Assembly: GCF_014640615.1 (NCBI RefSeq)
Contig: NZ_BMHH01000006.1
Coordinates: forward strand, 1-64,000
Reading direction: 5' to 3'
DNA length: 64,000 nucleotides
DNA from: Paramesorhizobium endophyticum
GTDB lineage: Bacteria > Pseudomonadota > Alphaproteobacteria > Rhizobiales > Rhizobiaceae
Positions 1-8,953 of this stretch are shown here, piece after piece. Under the pieces are notes generated by a model. That model had not been told where the DNA came from, did not search any database, and was given only the letters and a program-made list of their open reading frames with translations. The position numbers and the translations under genes were made by a program. Every line of letters starts with the position of its first letter. Position 1 is the stretch's first letter.

Positions 1-64
1 GGCGCTACCCCTTACCCGGGCCGGACTTTCACCGGCTGGAACGCGCCAGCTTCGCCTGGCGCAC
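1..64 (-). mobile_element. Possible group II intron 5' end (truncated by window edge)
   Basis: Read on the minus strand from 64 downward, the sequence starts GTGCG, matching the group II intron 5' consensus GUGYG. It then forms a stem (43-49 with 56-62) and a second stem (20-24 with 32-36) whose loop reads TGAAAGT, resembling the GUGAAAGUCC element common in domain I of bacterial introns. The junction lies 21 nt past the transposase stop. Only 64 nt are visible, with no reverse transcriptase and no domain V. The call rests on motif memory and could instead be the structured end of the IS element. Confidence 0.4.
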
Positions 65-84
65 CAAAAATGTCCACCACGTCA

Positions 85-906
85 TCAAGTCAGTTGTGGC
101 TGGGGAGCGGTTTTGTCACGGATGCGGGCGTTTGCGCGGGTGATGATCTTTCGCATGATGGCTGCAAGAGCGAGGCGCTTTGGTTTCCCGGCTTTGAGGA
201 ATGCTTTGTATGCCGCGGCTAGATCATTTTTGCCGCGGATGGCGGTCAAGGCTGCGATAAAGAGCATCGGCCTGATGTGACGGCGGCCGCCCGTGGTGGT
301 TCTATGGCCAGTCATCCTGCCGCTATCGCGGGGGTGGGGTGCGCAACCGGCCAGACAGGCCGCCTGTCTTCGGTTCATGGATCCCAGCTCCGGCATGCTG
401 GCGATGAGGAAAGCGGCAATGGTTTCGCCGACGCCGGGAATGGTGCGCGCACCGGGCGCCTTGAGCCGGTTCTTTTCTTGTACCCGCATGGCGACGAGAT
501 CCAGCGTGCAGCCAGCAAGGATATCCGGCTGTGGTTGGCCTCGGCGGGCCGCCATGGCGCCAGCGTCTGGCCCCGGTCACACCCATACCGGACGAGCCAT
601 TGGGCATCGATGGCATCAGTCTTGGCCCTTTTGCCGAAGGAGCGGATATAGGACTTCACCTTGGCGGCATCGGCGCGATGGGTGGAATGGCCAGCATGGC
701 CAGGAGCTCGTCTTCATATCCGCCGGTCGCCTCGCAAACCGCCAGAAGGCCGCCAGCCCGGCAAAAGCCTCCAGCGCGCTGCACAGCTCATCGCAGCGAT
801 TGGCGACCGTCATGGTTTGGCTGGTGAGGCTATCGAACAGGGTGACCGTATCGCAGGATACGCCCAACCCGATAACAGACTGGATTTTGTCATCAATTGT
901 CATCAT
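85..906 (-). pseudogene. IS110-family transposase, frameshifted remnant
   Basis: The hallmarks of an IS110 DEDD transposase are present but spread over several frames. The N-terminal part (from ATG at 906) reads VSCDTVTLFDSLT in one frame. VCEATGGYEDELLAML (about 739-690) lies in a second. HRADAAKVKSYIRSFG followed by KTDAIDA (about 678-603) lies in a third. The C-terminal transposase_20-like part, with PGVGETIAAFLIASMPELG and the RMTGHRTTTGGRRHIRPML stretch, runs in another frame to a stop at 85. At least three frameshifts make an active enzyme very unlikely. The family recombines DNA guided by a structured RNA made from the element's non-coding end. It borders the possible intron at 1-64. 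Confidence 0.82.
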
Positions 907-1041
907 GATGCTCCACGCTTTGCATTGTCTGCGGGCGTCAATGCCCATTCAAGTCAACAAGCGATGCGAGACTGCGCGGCTGGGGCCAAGATGACGAGGG
1001 TCGCAAGACCTATTCCTGTACGGGCGCCCAGACCGCGGCGG

Positions 1042-1064
1042 TTCCCGGGGTGTCATCCCGGGAA
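1042..1064. repeat. 8-bp perfect hairpin TTCCCGGG/CCCGGGAA
   Basis: Positions 1042-1049 (TTCCCGGG) pair perfectly with 1057-1064, leaving a 7-nt loop. It lies in the intergenic tract between arginase and the IS110 remnant, 45 bp from a second hairpin followed by a similar GGAATC-cat tail. This suggests a mosaic intergenic repeat rather than a dedicated terminator. Confidence 0.55.
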
Positions 1065-1108
1065 TCGCATCCAGCCTCAGCGCCAATTAAGCATGAAACA
1101 AACAGACA

Positions 1109-1131
1109 ATTCCTGTGCTTGTCACAGGAAT
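1109..1131 (-). terminator. 9-bp perfect hairpin, candidate terminator of the arginase unit
   Basis: ATTCCTGTG (1109-1117) pairs with CACAGGAAT (1123-1131) around a 5-nt loop. On the minus strand the hairpin is followed by TGTCTGTTTGTTTC, a moderately U-rich tail, and lies about 130 nt past the arginase stop. It could end the ocd-arginase transcript. It could equally be a dispersed palindromic repeat. Confidence 0.45.
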
Positions 1132-1259
1132 CCATGCCTCAACAGCCGTGTTGCTTCAACGAAGCAGAACACGCGACCGTTTGAGTACTCTAGCCCCGGA
1201 ATGTCGACCGGGGGCCACGTCCCTCTCATATGAATGTTTCGGCCGAGTTCGGACAAAGC

Positions 1260-2171
1260 CTAAAAAATTTTCTGACCGAAGAGACTGCTCACCAATTCGA
1301 CGAGCAGATAGGCTGTCTTGCCGCGGTCGTCGAGAAAGGGATTGAGCTCGACGATATCGAGCGAAGAGACAAGGCCGCTATCGTAAAGCATCTCCATCAC
1401 CAGATGGGCCTCGCGATAGGTGCCGCCGCCGCGCACCGTTGTTCCCGTGCCGGGTGCGATCTCGGGGTCCAGGAAATCCGCATCGAAGCTCACATGCAGC
1501 AAGCCTCCGGCCTGTGCCACCGTTTCGAGGACGCACTTTATTGCCGGTACAATGCCGTTTTGGTCGATAAAGCGCATGTCGAATACGTTGACGCCAGCCT
1601 TCGCCAGTTCGGCGCGCTCGGCCGGATCGATCGACCGGATGCCGCACAGGAAAACATGGTTCGGCGCAACCACGGGCATGTCGTCAGGCAATATGCCGGA
1701 AAAGCCCTCCCGCCCGCAGAAAAAAGCCACGGGCATGCCGTGCATATTGCCGGAGAGAGAGGTGGCGGGCGTATTGAAATCCGCATGGGCGTCCATCCAC
1801 AGGACGAAGAGCTCCCTGCCCTGCTCTGCCGCGTGGCGCGCGGCGCCCGCCACCGTACCCATGGAAAGACTGTGGTCTCCGCCGAGAAAGACCGGCACTC
1901 CACTCTCATTCAACGCGTCATAGGCAGCGCGCTCCAGCGTGCGGGTCCAACCGGCAATGAGAGGCGCATTCTTCGCGGCCCCGTGCAAGGCAAAAGCCGG
2001 GAGGTGTTCAGCAGAAAGATTGCCCCGGTCTTCCACCTCGTGGCCGAGCCGCTCCAGCGCGGGCCCAATGCCGGCGAGGCGCAGCGCTGCCGGCCCCATG
2101 GCGCAGCCGGCACTTTCCGCCCCCTCTTCGACAGGCGCTCCCAGGAGAACGATTTTCTTGTGGCCGGTCAT
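1260..2171 (-). CDS. rocF: Arginase
   Basis: This enzyme hydrolyses arginine to ornithine and urea with a binuclear manganese centre in the cytoplasm. The 303-residue length fits the family. Metal ligands are visible: GGDHS (His100), DAHADF (Asp127, His129, Asp131) and SFDADFLDP near residue 230. The substrate-side segment SLSGNMHGMP is also present. The gene lies 86 bp downstream of ornithine cyclodeaminase on the same strand, so arginine could be taken through ornithine to proline. The divergent Lrp-type gene at 3436 is the likely regulator (inferred from position). The name rocF is used by analogy with the Bacillus gene. Confidence 0.93.
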   Translation of the reverse strand: MTGHKKIVLLGAPVEEGAESAGCAMGPAALRLAGIGPALERLGHEVEDRGNLSAEHLPAFALHGAAKNAPLIAGWTRTLERAAYDALNESGVPVFLGGDHSLSMGTVAGAARHAAEQGRELFVLWMDAHADFNTPATSLSGNMHGMPVAFFCGREGFSGILPDDMPVVAPNHVFLCGIRSIDPAERAELAKAGVNVFDMRFIDQNGIVPAIKCVLETVAQAGGLLHVSFDADFLDPEIAPGTGTTVRGGGTYREAHLVMEMLYDSGLVSSLDIVELNPFLDDRGKTAYLLVELVSSLFGQKIF

Positions 2172-2257
2172 GATTGCCTTTCATGCTTGCGTCCGCTTCC
2201 GCGATCGGTCGCGGAAACCCGGATCATTTCCCAAAATGAATAAGATTCTATGGCGGC

Positions 2258-3304
2258 TCAGAGAGCCAGTGCCTCGGGACGCGCCGCCGCGGCTTCAGAA
2301 AGAAGGCCGAAGAGATCACGCGGATCGGACGGCTCGGCGATGAGGTCGATATCGGCGTAGAAGTTCGTCCCCTGCACCTTGTCCCGCAGGAAACGGAGCG
2401 CGGAGAAATCCTCCACCGCGAAGCCGACGGAATCGAAGAGCGTGATCTGCCGGTCCGATACCCGCCCCGGCTTTTCCCCTGTAGCGACCTGCCAGAGTTC
2501 CGTCACCGGATGATCGGCATCGAGCTGCTGGATTTCCCCCTCGATTCGGGTTTGGGGCGCAAACTCGACAAAAATGTCGGATCGCAGCAGAATATCGCGG
2601 TGCAGTTCCGTCTTGCCGGGGCAATCGCCGCCCACCGCGTTGATATGCACACCCCCGCCGACCATGTTGTCTGTAAGCACGGTGGCGCACCGCTTGTCCG
2701 CCGTGACTGTCGTGATGATGTCAGCGCCCATGATCGCCTCCTCGGCGCTCGCGGCCCTGGCAATACGAATGCCCGACATCTCCATGTTGCGCTGGAACTT
2801 GCGATAGGCCGCCGGGTCCACATCGAAGGCACGCAATTCGCGGATGCCAAGAATGGCCTTGAAGGCGAGTGCCTGGAATTCAGCCTGCGCGCCAAGCCCG
2901 ATCAGCGCCATGGTCCGCGCGTCCTTGCGGGCAAGGTATTTTGCCGCCATCGCCGAAGTAGCGGCGGTGCGCAGCGCCGTGGCAATAGTCATCTCCGAAA
3001 TGAACTGCGGATAGCCGGTCGCCACATCGGCAAGCACGCCGAAGGCCGTGACCGTCTGCAGCCCCTGGCCGGGGTTCTGCGGGTGACCGTTGACATATTT
3101 GAAACCGTAGAGATCGCCGTCGCTTGCGGGCATCAGCTCGATGACGCCGTTGCGGGAATGTGAGGCGATACGCGGCGTTTTTTCAAACTCATCCCAACGG
3201 GCGAAGTCCTGCTCGATATAGGTGACGAGCTGGCGGAAAAGCGCTTCGATGCCGATCGATCTCACCAGATCGACCATATGTCGCGTACCTAAGAACTGAA
3301 CCAT
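2258..3304 (-). CDS. ocd: Ornithine cyclodeaminase
   Basis: It converts ornithine directly to proline and ammonia using tightly bound NAD, and belongs to the OCD/mu-crystallin family. The nucleotide-binding segment ALIGLGAQAEFQALAF and the downstream DIITTVTADK stretch are typical. I place the start at the ATG at 3304 (MVQFLGTRHMVDL) because GGGAGG sits just upstream. The reading frame stays open 20 codons further. The protein is 348 residues, the usual size. With arginase it forms a two-step route from arginine to proline. An ATP-independent relative acting on another amino acid cannot be excluded, but the arginase partner argues for ornithine. Confidence 0.92.
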   Translation of the reverse strand: MVQFLGTRHMVDLVRSIGIEALFRQLVTYIEQDFARWDEFEKTPRIASHSRNGVIELMPASDGDLYGFKYVNGHPQNPGQGLQTVTAFGVLADVATGYPQFISEMTIATALRTAATSAMAAKYLARKDARTMALIGLGAQAEFQALAFKAILGIRELRAFDVDPAAYRKFQRNMEMSGIRIARAASAEEAIMGADIITTVTADKRCATVLTDNMVGGGVHINAVGGDCPGKTELHRDILLRSDIFVEFAPQTRIEGEIQQLDADHPVTELWQVATGEKPGRVSDRQITLFDSVGFAVEDFSALRFLRDKVQGTNFYADIDLIAEPSDPRDLFGLLSEAAAARPEALAL

Positions 3305-3435
3305 GCTGCGCCTCCCTGTTTGAACCAAAGGATAGGGGACGGGACGGTTTAAAAGAAATGGCAAAGAGTTTTAAACTTCGGCATGTTTTTGATAATATCG
3401 TATAGTGGATTTGAGCAATTTAGCAGAGAACGACA

Positions 3436-3852
3436 ATGGATGATCTCGATGCCCGCCTCATAGCCGCGCTTCGGCAGGACGGGCGAGCCCCGCTTTCCAA
3501 GCTTGCCGACATCCTGTCGGTTTCACGTGGAACAGTGCAGAACCGGCTGGACCGGCTGATCGCGAACGGCATCATCCTAGGCTTTACCGTGCGGGTGAAG
3601 GATATGGCCGGAACCGAGCGCATCAGGGCGATCATGATGATCGAAGTGGTCGGCCGCAACACGCGCCGCGTCGTGCAATCATTGCAGAAGATACCTGAAA
3701 TCCTCTCGCTTCACACAACCAATGGCGCGTGGGATCTCATCGCGGAAATAGAAGTGGCAAGCCTCATCGATTTCGACCGCGTGCTCAATTCCGTGCGGCT
3801 TATCGAAGGCATCGCCCGTTCGGAAACGAACCTGCTGCTCGCGCCGGCGTAA
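3436..3852 (+). CDS. Lrp/AsnC-family transcriptional regulator
   Basis: A 138-residue protein with an N-terminal winged helix-turn-helix (about residues 1-60, MDDLDARLIAALRQDGR then LADILSVSRGTVQNRL) and a C-terminal RAM/ligand-binding domain (about 65-138). It is divergent from ocd across a 131 bp gap. Lrp-type regulators are often divergent from the amino-acid catabolic genes they control and respond to an amino acid. I infer it senses ornithine, arginine or proline and controls the ocd-arginase unit. No operator was identified with confidence in the gap. Confidence 0.88.
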   Translation: MDDLDARLIAALRQDGRAPLSKLADILSVSRGTVQNRLDRLIANGIILGFTVRVKDMAGTERIRAIMMIEVVGRNTRRVVQSLQKIPEILSLHTTNGAWDLIAEIEVASLIDFDRVLNSVRLIEGIARSETNLLLAPA

Positions 3853-3917
3853 TGGGCAGTCATTCTTACTCTCTTCCGGCGAAAGCAGTCCATTTTTTAA
3901 TGGAATCAGCGCCAAGC

Positions 3918-4143
3918 GCCCTCGTGGTTCGAGGCTCATTCCGCTGCGCTCCATTCACACCTCACCATGAGGACTACTGGAATGTCGCGGCTAGCCCCTC
4001 ACCCTCACCCTTACCTAGCCCCGTGGTGGGAAAGGGTAAGGGGGGAGGCATTTCACCCGATAGGCTATTGGCTAGGCGCAACGCCTCTTCACCCTCATCC
4101 TGAGGTGCTCGCGGAGCGAGCCTCGAAGGACGAGGGTGAAGGG
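3918..4143. repeat. Paired GAGGCTC-type palindromic intergenic repeats (copy 1)
   Basis: The 462 bp between the Lrp gene and sitA holds two related units, at 3918-3978 and 4085-4143. They read as CCCTCGTGGTTCGAGGCTC...CACCTCACCATGAGG and CTTCACCCTCATCCTGAGG...CGAGCCTCGAAGGACGAGGG and are partly inverted relative to each other. The same elements recur at 51359-51526 and 53575-53744. Between them is a C-rich stretch (3990-4050). No coding function is supported. The tract resembles REP/mosaic elements of rhizobia in layout. Confidence 0.75.
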
Positions 4144-4255
4144 AGCCGGCATAGTTCATCATCAAATATGAACCGCACTAAGCTTTTCGAGCTTTTTGCA
4201 AATCATTCCCAGTTGCAAGTTTTCGTGAAATATGCCACCTCTTAATTAGGAATGA

Positions 4256-4269
4256 ATTGCAACTGCAAT
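4256..4269. promoter_or_regulatory. Candidate Mur/Fur-type operator of sitABCD
   Basis: ATTGC-AACT-GCAAT is a perfect 5-bp-arm palindrome 46 bp upstream of the sitA start. A related AGTTGCAAG lies at 4211-4219 and a GTTGCATGC at 4282-4290. Rhizobial sit operons are repressed by the Fur-family regulator Mur with manganese at TGCAA-containing palindromes (family knowledge). Assignment to Mur here is inference. Confidence 0.5.
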
Positions 4270-4314
4270 AGGCCGTCATGCGTTGCATGCGCCGTGGGAA
4301 AAGGAAATCGCGAC

Positions 4315-5220
4315 ATGTTCGACCGCACAAGACGACACATCCTCGCCGGTATTGCGGGAGCCTTAGCCTTGGGCTTGATGCCCGGTGTTTCGCAGGCGGC
4401 AGGCAAATTCAAGGTGGTGACCACCTTCACCGTCATTGCCGACATGGCGAAGAATGTCGCGGGCGATGCGGCAATCGTGGAATCGATCACCAAGCCAGGT
4501 GCCGAAATCCACGATTACCAGCCGACTCCGCGCGATATTCTCAAGGCACAGAATGCACAGCTCATCCTATGGAACGGGCTTAATCTGGAGCGCTGGTATG
4601 AGAAATTCTTCCAGCGGCTCCATGACGTGCCGAGCGCCGTCGTCACCAAAGGGATCGTGCCGATAAGCATCGGCGAAGGCCCCTATGAGGGCAAGCCCAA
4701 TCCCCATGCCTGGATGTCGCCCGAGAATGCGCTGATCTATGTCGACAATATCCGCGATGCCCTCGCCAAATACGATCCGGAGAACGCCGCGACCTATGAG
4801 GCGAATGCCAAGGCGTACAAGAAAAAGATCACGGATACGATCGCCCCTATCAGGGCCAAGCTCGACACCATTCCGAAGGACGAGCGCTGGCTGGTGACGA
4901 GCGAGGGCGCGTTCAGCTATCTTGCCCGGGATTTCGGCCTGAAGGAGCTCTATCTCTGGCCGATCAATGCCGACCAACAGGGCACGCCCCAGCAGGTGCG
5001 CAAGGTGATCGACGTGATGATGGCCAACCAGATTCCGGTTATCTTCAGCGAAAGCACCGTTTCGCCCAAGCCCGCCCAGCAGGTGGCGCGGGAAACCGGC
5101 GCGAAATATGGCGGAGTGCTCTATGTGGATTCGCTGAGTGAGCCTGGTGGCCCCGTCCCCACCTATATCGATCTCCTGCGGGTGACCTCCGACACCATCG
5201 CCAAAGGCCTCACTTCATGA
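4315..5220 (+). CDS. sitA: Mn/Fe ABC transporter substrate-binding protein (SitA type)
   Basis: Periplasmic cluster A-I metal-binding protein of 301 residues. The four expected ligands are His66 ([13 protein letters not shown]), His131 (NPHAWM), Glu197 (TSEGAFSYL) and Asp272 (YVDSLSEP). Glu at the third position instead of His points to manganese/iron rather than zinc (ZnuA). The N-terminus [10 protein letters not shown] plus a hydrophobic stretch ending VSQA looks like a signal peptide, and the TRRHIL core resembles a Tat motif. The ATG at 4315 has AAAGGA upstream. An in-frame extension to 4252 lacks a good ribosome site. It overlaps sitB by 4 bp. Confidence 0.9.
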   Translation: MFDRTRRHILAGIAGALALGLMPGVSQAAGKFKVVTTFTVIADMAKNVAGDAAIVESITKPGAEIHDYQPTPRDILKAQNAQLILWNGLNLERWYEKFFQRLHDVPSAVVTKGIVPISIGEGPYEGKPNPHAWMSPENALIYVDNIRDALAKYDPENAATYEANAKAYKKKITDTIAPIRAKLDTIPKDERWLVTSEGAFSYLARDFGLKELYLWPINADQQGTPQQVRKVIDVMMANQIPVIFSESTVSPKPAQQVARETGAKYGGVLYVDSLSEPGGPVPTYIDLLRVTSDTIAKGLTS

Positions 5221-6119
5221 ATGCTCCCGTCAAAACCTTTGCCCCGCACCAGTCTTCCAGCCCCGGTGCGGGGCTTTCCGTCCATGATTTGACGGTCACC
5301 TACCGCAACGGCCACACGGCGCTTCATGACGCCGGTTTCGACCTACCCACGGGCACGATCACCGGGCTTGTCGGGGTCAATGGCAGCGGAAAATCGACGC
5401 TGTTCAAGGCGATCATGGGCTTTGTGCGCCCGGCGAAGGGGACGATCTCCATTCTCGGGCAGCCGGCGGCCCAAGCCTTGAAGAAGAATATCGTCGCCTA
5501 TGTGCCACAGAACGAGGATGTGGACTGGAGCTTTCCGGTTCTGGTCGAGGATGTGGTGATGATGGGCCGCTATGGCCACATGAACATGATGCGCATTCCG
5601 AAAGCCGCCGACCGCGAGGCGGTAACATCGGCGCTGGAGCGCGTCGGCATGAGCGATTTCCGCAAGCGGCAGATCGGCGAGCTCTCCGGCGGGCAGAAGA
5701 AGCGCGTCTTCCTCGCCCGCGCGCTGGCGCAGGACGGGCGCGTCATCCTCCTCGACGAGCCCTTCACCGGGGTCGACGTCAAGACGGAGGATGCGATCAT
5801 CGCGCTGTTGCGGACATTGCGCGACGAGGGCCGGGTGATGCTGGTTTCCACCCATAATCTCGGCAGCGTACCGGAATTCTGCGACCGGACGATCCTCATA
5901 AACCGGACGGTTCTCGCCTACGGACCCACCGCGCAAGTGTTTACGCAGGGCAATCTGGAAAAGACTTTTGGCGGCGTGCTGCGCCACTTTGTCCTTCACG
6001 AGCAGGCCGCCGGAAAGCCGGGGCTCGACGTGATCACCGATGACGAGCGACCGCTCATCCTGCGTGACGACAGGCCGGAGTCGCGCGGCCCCATCGAGGG
6101 CGGGAAGGGACGGGAATGA
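5217..6119 (+). CDS. sitB: Mn/Fe ABC transporter ATP-binding protein
   Basis: ATPase that powers metal uptake by the SitCD permease. Visible elements are Walker [10 protein letters not shown], signature LSGGQKKR, Walker [13 protein letters not shown] and the H-loop STHNLG. The 300-residue length is slightly long. A C-terminal tail after about residue 255 is rich in charged residues ([17 protein letters not shown]) and could contact the permease. The ATG overlaps the sitA stop (ATGA), and the end overlaps sitC, so the four genes are translationally coupled. Confidence 0.93.
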   Translation: MNAPVKTFAPHQSSSPGAGLSVHDLTVTYRNGHTALHDAGFDLPTGTITGLVGVNGSGKSTLFKAIMGFVRPAKGTISILGQPAAQALKKNIVAYVPQNEDVDWSFPVLVEDVVMMGRYGHMNMMRIPKAADREAVTSALERVGMSDFRKRQIGELSGGQKKRVFLARALAQDGRVILLDEPFTGVDVKTEDAIIALLRTLRDEGRVMLVSTHNLGSVPEFCDRTILINRTVLAYGPTAQVFTQGNLEKTFGGVLRHFVLHEQAAGKPGLDVITDDERPLILRDDRPESRGPIEGGKGRE

Positions 6120-6973
6120 TGGCGCTTCTCGAACCCTTCGCCTATGGCTACATGGTCAACGCCATGTGGGTGAGCGCCCTTGTCGGCGGGGTCTGTGCCT
6201 TCCTCTCCGCCTATCTGATGCTCAAAGGCTGGTCGCTCATCGGCGACGCGCTCTCCCATTCCATCGTGCCGGGCGTGGCGGGTGCCTATATGCTGGGCCT
6301 CCCCTTCTCCATCGGCGCCTTCTTCTCCGGTGCGCTCGCTGCCGGGGCAATGCTGTTCCTCAACGAGCGCACGCGGCTGAAAGAGGATGCGGTCATCGGG
6401 CTGATTTTCACCTCCTTCTTCGGGCTAGGGCTCTTCATGGTGTCGCTCTCACCCACCTCCGTGAACATCCAGACCATCATTCTCGGCAATATCCTCGCCA
6501 TCACGCCCGAGGATACGCTGCAACTGGCCATTATCGGCTTCGTCTCCCTCGCTGTACTGCTCGTCAAATGGAAGGATCTGATGGTAACTTTCTTCGATGA
6601 AAGCCATGCGCGCTCCATCGGCCTCAACCCGCCGCTGCTGAAGGCCGTGTTCTTCACGCTGCTTTCCGCCTGCACGGTGGCGGCGATGCAGACGGTGGGG
6701 GCGTTTCTCGTCATCGCCATGGTGGTGACACCAGGCGCGACCGCCTATCTGCTGACCGACCGCTTCCCCAAGCTCATCATGATCAGCGTCGCCATCGGCG
6801 CGATAACGAGCTTTACCGGGGCCTATATCAGCTATTTCCTCGATGGCGCGACCGGCGGGGTCATCGTCGTCTTGCAGACGCTGATCTTCCTTGCCGCCTT
6901 CTTCCTCGCGCCCAAACACGGCATGCTTGCCGCCCGCAGGCGCGCGGCCAAGGCACTGGAGGCGAGCCGATGA
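6116..6973 (+). CDS. sitC: Mn/Fe ABC transporter permease (first)
   Basis: ABC-3 family inner-membrane permease of 285 residues, about eight hydrophobic segments. The conserved N-terminal block [19 protein letters not shown] and the late block [19 protein letters not shown] are typical of the YfeC/SitC/ZnuB family. Two tandem permeases (sitC and sitD) rather than one support the Sit/Yfe-type manganese/iron assignment over ZnuABC. It overlaps both neighbours by 4 bp. Confidence 0.92.
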   Translation: MMALLEPFAYGYMVNAMWVSALVGGVCAFLSAYLMLKGWSLIGDALSHSIVPGVAGAYMLGLPFSIGAFFSGALAAGAMLFLNERTRLKEDAVIGLIFTSFFGLGLFMVSLSPTSVNIQTIILGNILAITPEDTLQLAIIGFVSLAVLLVKWKDLMVTFFDESHARSIGLNPPLLKAVFFTLLSACTVAAMQTVGAFLVIAMVVTPGATAYLLTDRFPKLIMISVAIGAITSFTGAYISYFLDGATGGVIVVLQTLIFLAAFFLAPKHGMLAARRRAAKALEASR

Positions 6974-7833
6974 GCTTCATCGATACGCTCACCCTGCCCT
7001 TCCAGTTCGAGTTCATGCGCTTTGGGCTTGCCATCGCCGTGCTCGTCGCCATTCCGGCGGCGCTGCTCTCCTGCTTCCTCGTGCTCAAGGGCTGGTCGCT
7101 GATGGGCGACGCCATCTCACACGCGGTCCTTCCCGGCGTGGTGGTGTCCTATATCATCGGTATACCCTATGCGATCGGCGCTTTCGCGGCAGGCATGATC
7201 TGCGCGCTGGGCACCGGCTTCCTCAAGGAAAACAGCCGCGTCAAACAGGATACGGTGATGGGCGTGGTGTTTTCCGGCATGTTCGGCCTAGGGCTCGTGC
7301 TTTACACCAAGGTCCGGTCGGATGTGCATCTCGATCATATCCTCTTCGGCGACATGCTGGGCGTCGGGCCTCGGGATATCCTCGAAACCGGTGTCATCGC
7401 GGCGTTCACCACCGGAATCATCGCCCTCAAATGGCGCGACCTCCTGCTTCACGCCTTCGATCCGGTGCAGGCCAAAGTGGTCGGTCTGCCGGTGCGGCTT
7501 CTCCATTATGGCCTGCTGGCGGTGCTTTCGCTCACCATCGTCGGCGCGCTCAAGGCCGTTGGGATCATCCTCGCCATCGCCATGCTGATCGCGCCGGGGG
7601 CCATCGCATTTCTCCTGACCCGCGCTTTCGGTCCGATGCTGGTGATTTCGGTGGTGATTGCCGTGCTCTCGTCCTTCTTCGGCGTCTATTTGAGCTTCTT
7701 CCTCGACAGCGCGCCCGCGCCGACCATCGTGCTCTTGATGACGATTGCCTTCATTGCCGCCTTCGTCTTCTCATCCAAGAAAGCAGCGTGGCGGGAACGG
7801 CAAGATTTGAAAGCAAGGGCCGGAGTGCGGTAG
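6970..7833 (+). CDS. sitD: Mn/Fe ABC transporter permease (second)
   Basis: The second ABC-3 permease, 287 residues, is paralogous to its upstream neighbour, sharing FLVLKGWSLMGDAISHAVLPGV and VGIILAIAMLIAPGAIAFLL. SitC and SitD probably pair as a heterodimer in the inner membrane. The ATG overlaps the sitC stop. The operon ends here; 33 bp separate it from ada, so read-through into ada is possible although the functions are unrelated. Confidence 0.91.
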   Translation: MSFIDTLTLPFQFEFMRFGLAIAVLVAIPAALLSCFLVLKGWSLMGDAISHAVLPGVVVSYIIGIPYAIGAFAAGMICALGTGFLKENSRVKQDTVMGVVFSGMFGLGLVLYTKVRSDVHLDHILFGDMLGVGPRDILETGVIAAFTTGIIALKWRDLLLHAFDPVQAKVVGLPVRLLHYGLLAVLSLTIVGALKAVGIILAIAMLIAPGAIAFLLTRAFGPMLVISVVIAVLSSFFGVYLSFFLDSAPAPTIVLLMTIAFIAAFVFSSKKAAWRERQDLKARAGVR

Positions 7834-7866
7834 TCTGGCGGCGGCGATAGAAAGGCGGCAAGCTGA

Positions 7867-8952
7867 ATGAAGGATCACACCATGAACCTTGCCACCATCA
7901 ACACCACGGCCGCCGAGCGCGACCCGCGCTGGGCAGCGCTCGTCAATCGCGATCCGGCCTTCGACGGCAAGTTCGTCTACTCGGTGAAGACAACCGGCGT
8001 CTATTGCCGTCCCGTCTGCCCGTCGCGGCTCGCCAAGCCGGAAAACATCGCCTTCCATGCCGATTGTGCGGAGGCCGAACGGGCGGGCTTCCGCCCCTGC
8101 CTGCGCTGCCGTCCCAACGAAGCGCCGCTCGCCGAACGGCATGCGGCGATTATCGCAGAAGCGTGCCGCCGGATCGAGGCGTCGGAAGAACTGCCGTTGC
8201 TGGACGCGCTGGCGGAGGCAGCGGGCATCAGCCCGTTCCATTTCCACCGATTGTTCAAGTCCATAACAGGACTGACGCCGAGGGCCTATGGCGCGGCCCA
8301 CCGCGCGCGCCGTGTTCGCGACGAACTCACCGCAAGCAAGGGCAGCGTCACCGAGGCGATCTATGATGCCGGGTTCAACTCCTCGAGCCGCTTCTACGAG
8401 ACGTCCAACAAGGTGCTTGGTATGACGCCCAGCGCATTCCGGGCCGGCGGCGCCAAGGCGCAAATCAAATTTGCGGTCGGGGAGTGCTCACTTGGCGCAA
8501 TTCTGGTGGCCGCGACGGAAAAAGGGGTCTGCGTCATTTCGCTCGGCGATGACCCGGATGCCCTCCTGCGCGAGCTTCAGGATCGGTTTCCCAAGGCGCA
8601 GCTGATCGGGGGCGATGCGGAATTCGAGAAGACCATGGCGAAGGTGGTAGGCTTCATCGATGCCCCTGGCATCGGCCTTGACCTGCCGCTCGATGTGCGC
8701 GGCACGGCGTTCCAGGAGCGCGTCTGGCAGGCCTTGCGGGATATCCCGGCGGGCAGGACGGTGAGCTATACAGAGATAGCCGAACGGATCGGCGCGCCCA
8801 AAGCCGTGCGCGCCGTCGCCGGAGCCTGCGCCGCCAACAAGATTGCCGTGGCCATCCCCTGCCACCGCGTCGTGCGTCAGGACGGCGACCTCTCCGGCTA
8901 TCGCTGGGGTGTTGAGCGGAAAAGAGCGTTGCTCCAAAGGGAGCGGGGGTAG
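7867..8952 (+). CDS. ada: Bifunctional Ada: methylated-DNA repair protein and activator
   Basis: It repairs O6-methylguanine and methylphosphotriesters by transferring the methyl group to its own cysteines, then activates repair genes. Domains in order are the N-terminal Ada zinc domain with Cys47, Cys51, Cys78 and Cys81, an AraC-type helix-turn-helix (about 95-185), and a C-terminal methyltransferase with PCHRVV (Cys332). All reactive residues are intact in the 361-residue protein. An internal ATG at 7882 (MNLATINTT) is an alternative start. It ends one base before the convergent pheT stop. Confidence 0.95.
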   Translation: MKDHTMNLATINTTAAERDPRWAALVNRDPAFDGKFVYSVKTTGVYCRPVCPSRLAKPENIAFHADCAEAERAGFRPCLRCRPNEAPLAERHAAIIAEACRRIEASEELPLLDALAEAAGISPFHFHRLFKSITGLTPRAYGAAHRARRVRDELTASKGSVTEAIYDAGFNSSSRFYETSNKVLGMTPSAFRAGGAKAQIKFAVGECSLGAILVAATEKGVCVISLGDDPDALLRELQDRFPKAQLIGGDAEFEKTMAKVVGFIDAPGIGLDLPLDVRGTAFQERVWQALRDIPAGRTVSYTEIAERIGAPKAVRAVAGACAANKIAVAIPCHRVVRQDGDLSGYRWGVERKRALLQRERG

Positions 8953-8953
8953 A

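Larger units (their letters stand above)
907..1259. other. Non-coding end of the IS110 remnant and arginase downstream region
   Basis: No gene is supported here. On the minus strand, the 100-200 nt before the transposase start contain small hairpins: GGGC/GCCC around 937-953 and GGTC-GCAA-GACC near 1000. That is where IS110 elements encode their guide (bridge) RNA, so a decayed guide RNA is possible but not shown. The part nearer arginase holds two strong hairpins listed separately. The boundary of the insertion sequence could not be set by eye. Confidence 0.4.

Noticed and set aside
1042-1131. Inverted repeats as IS110 terminal repeats
   Set aside because: IS110 elements generally lack such long terminal inverted repeats; the hairpins look like intergenic repeats or terminators.
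4315-7833. Annotation as a zinc importer (ZnuABC)
   Set aside because: Third metal ligand is Glu, there is no His-rich loop, and there are two permease genes, all favouring the Sit/Yfe manganese/iron type.
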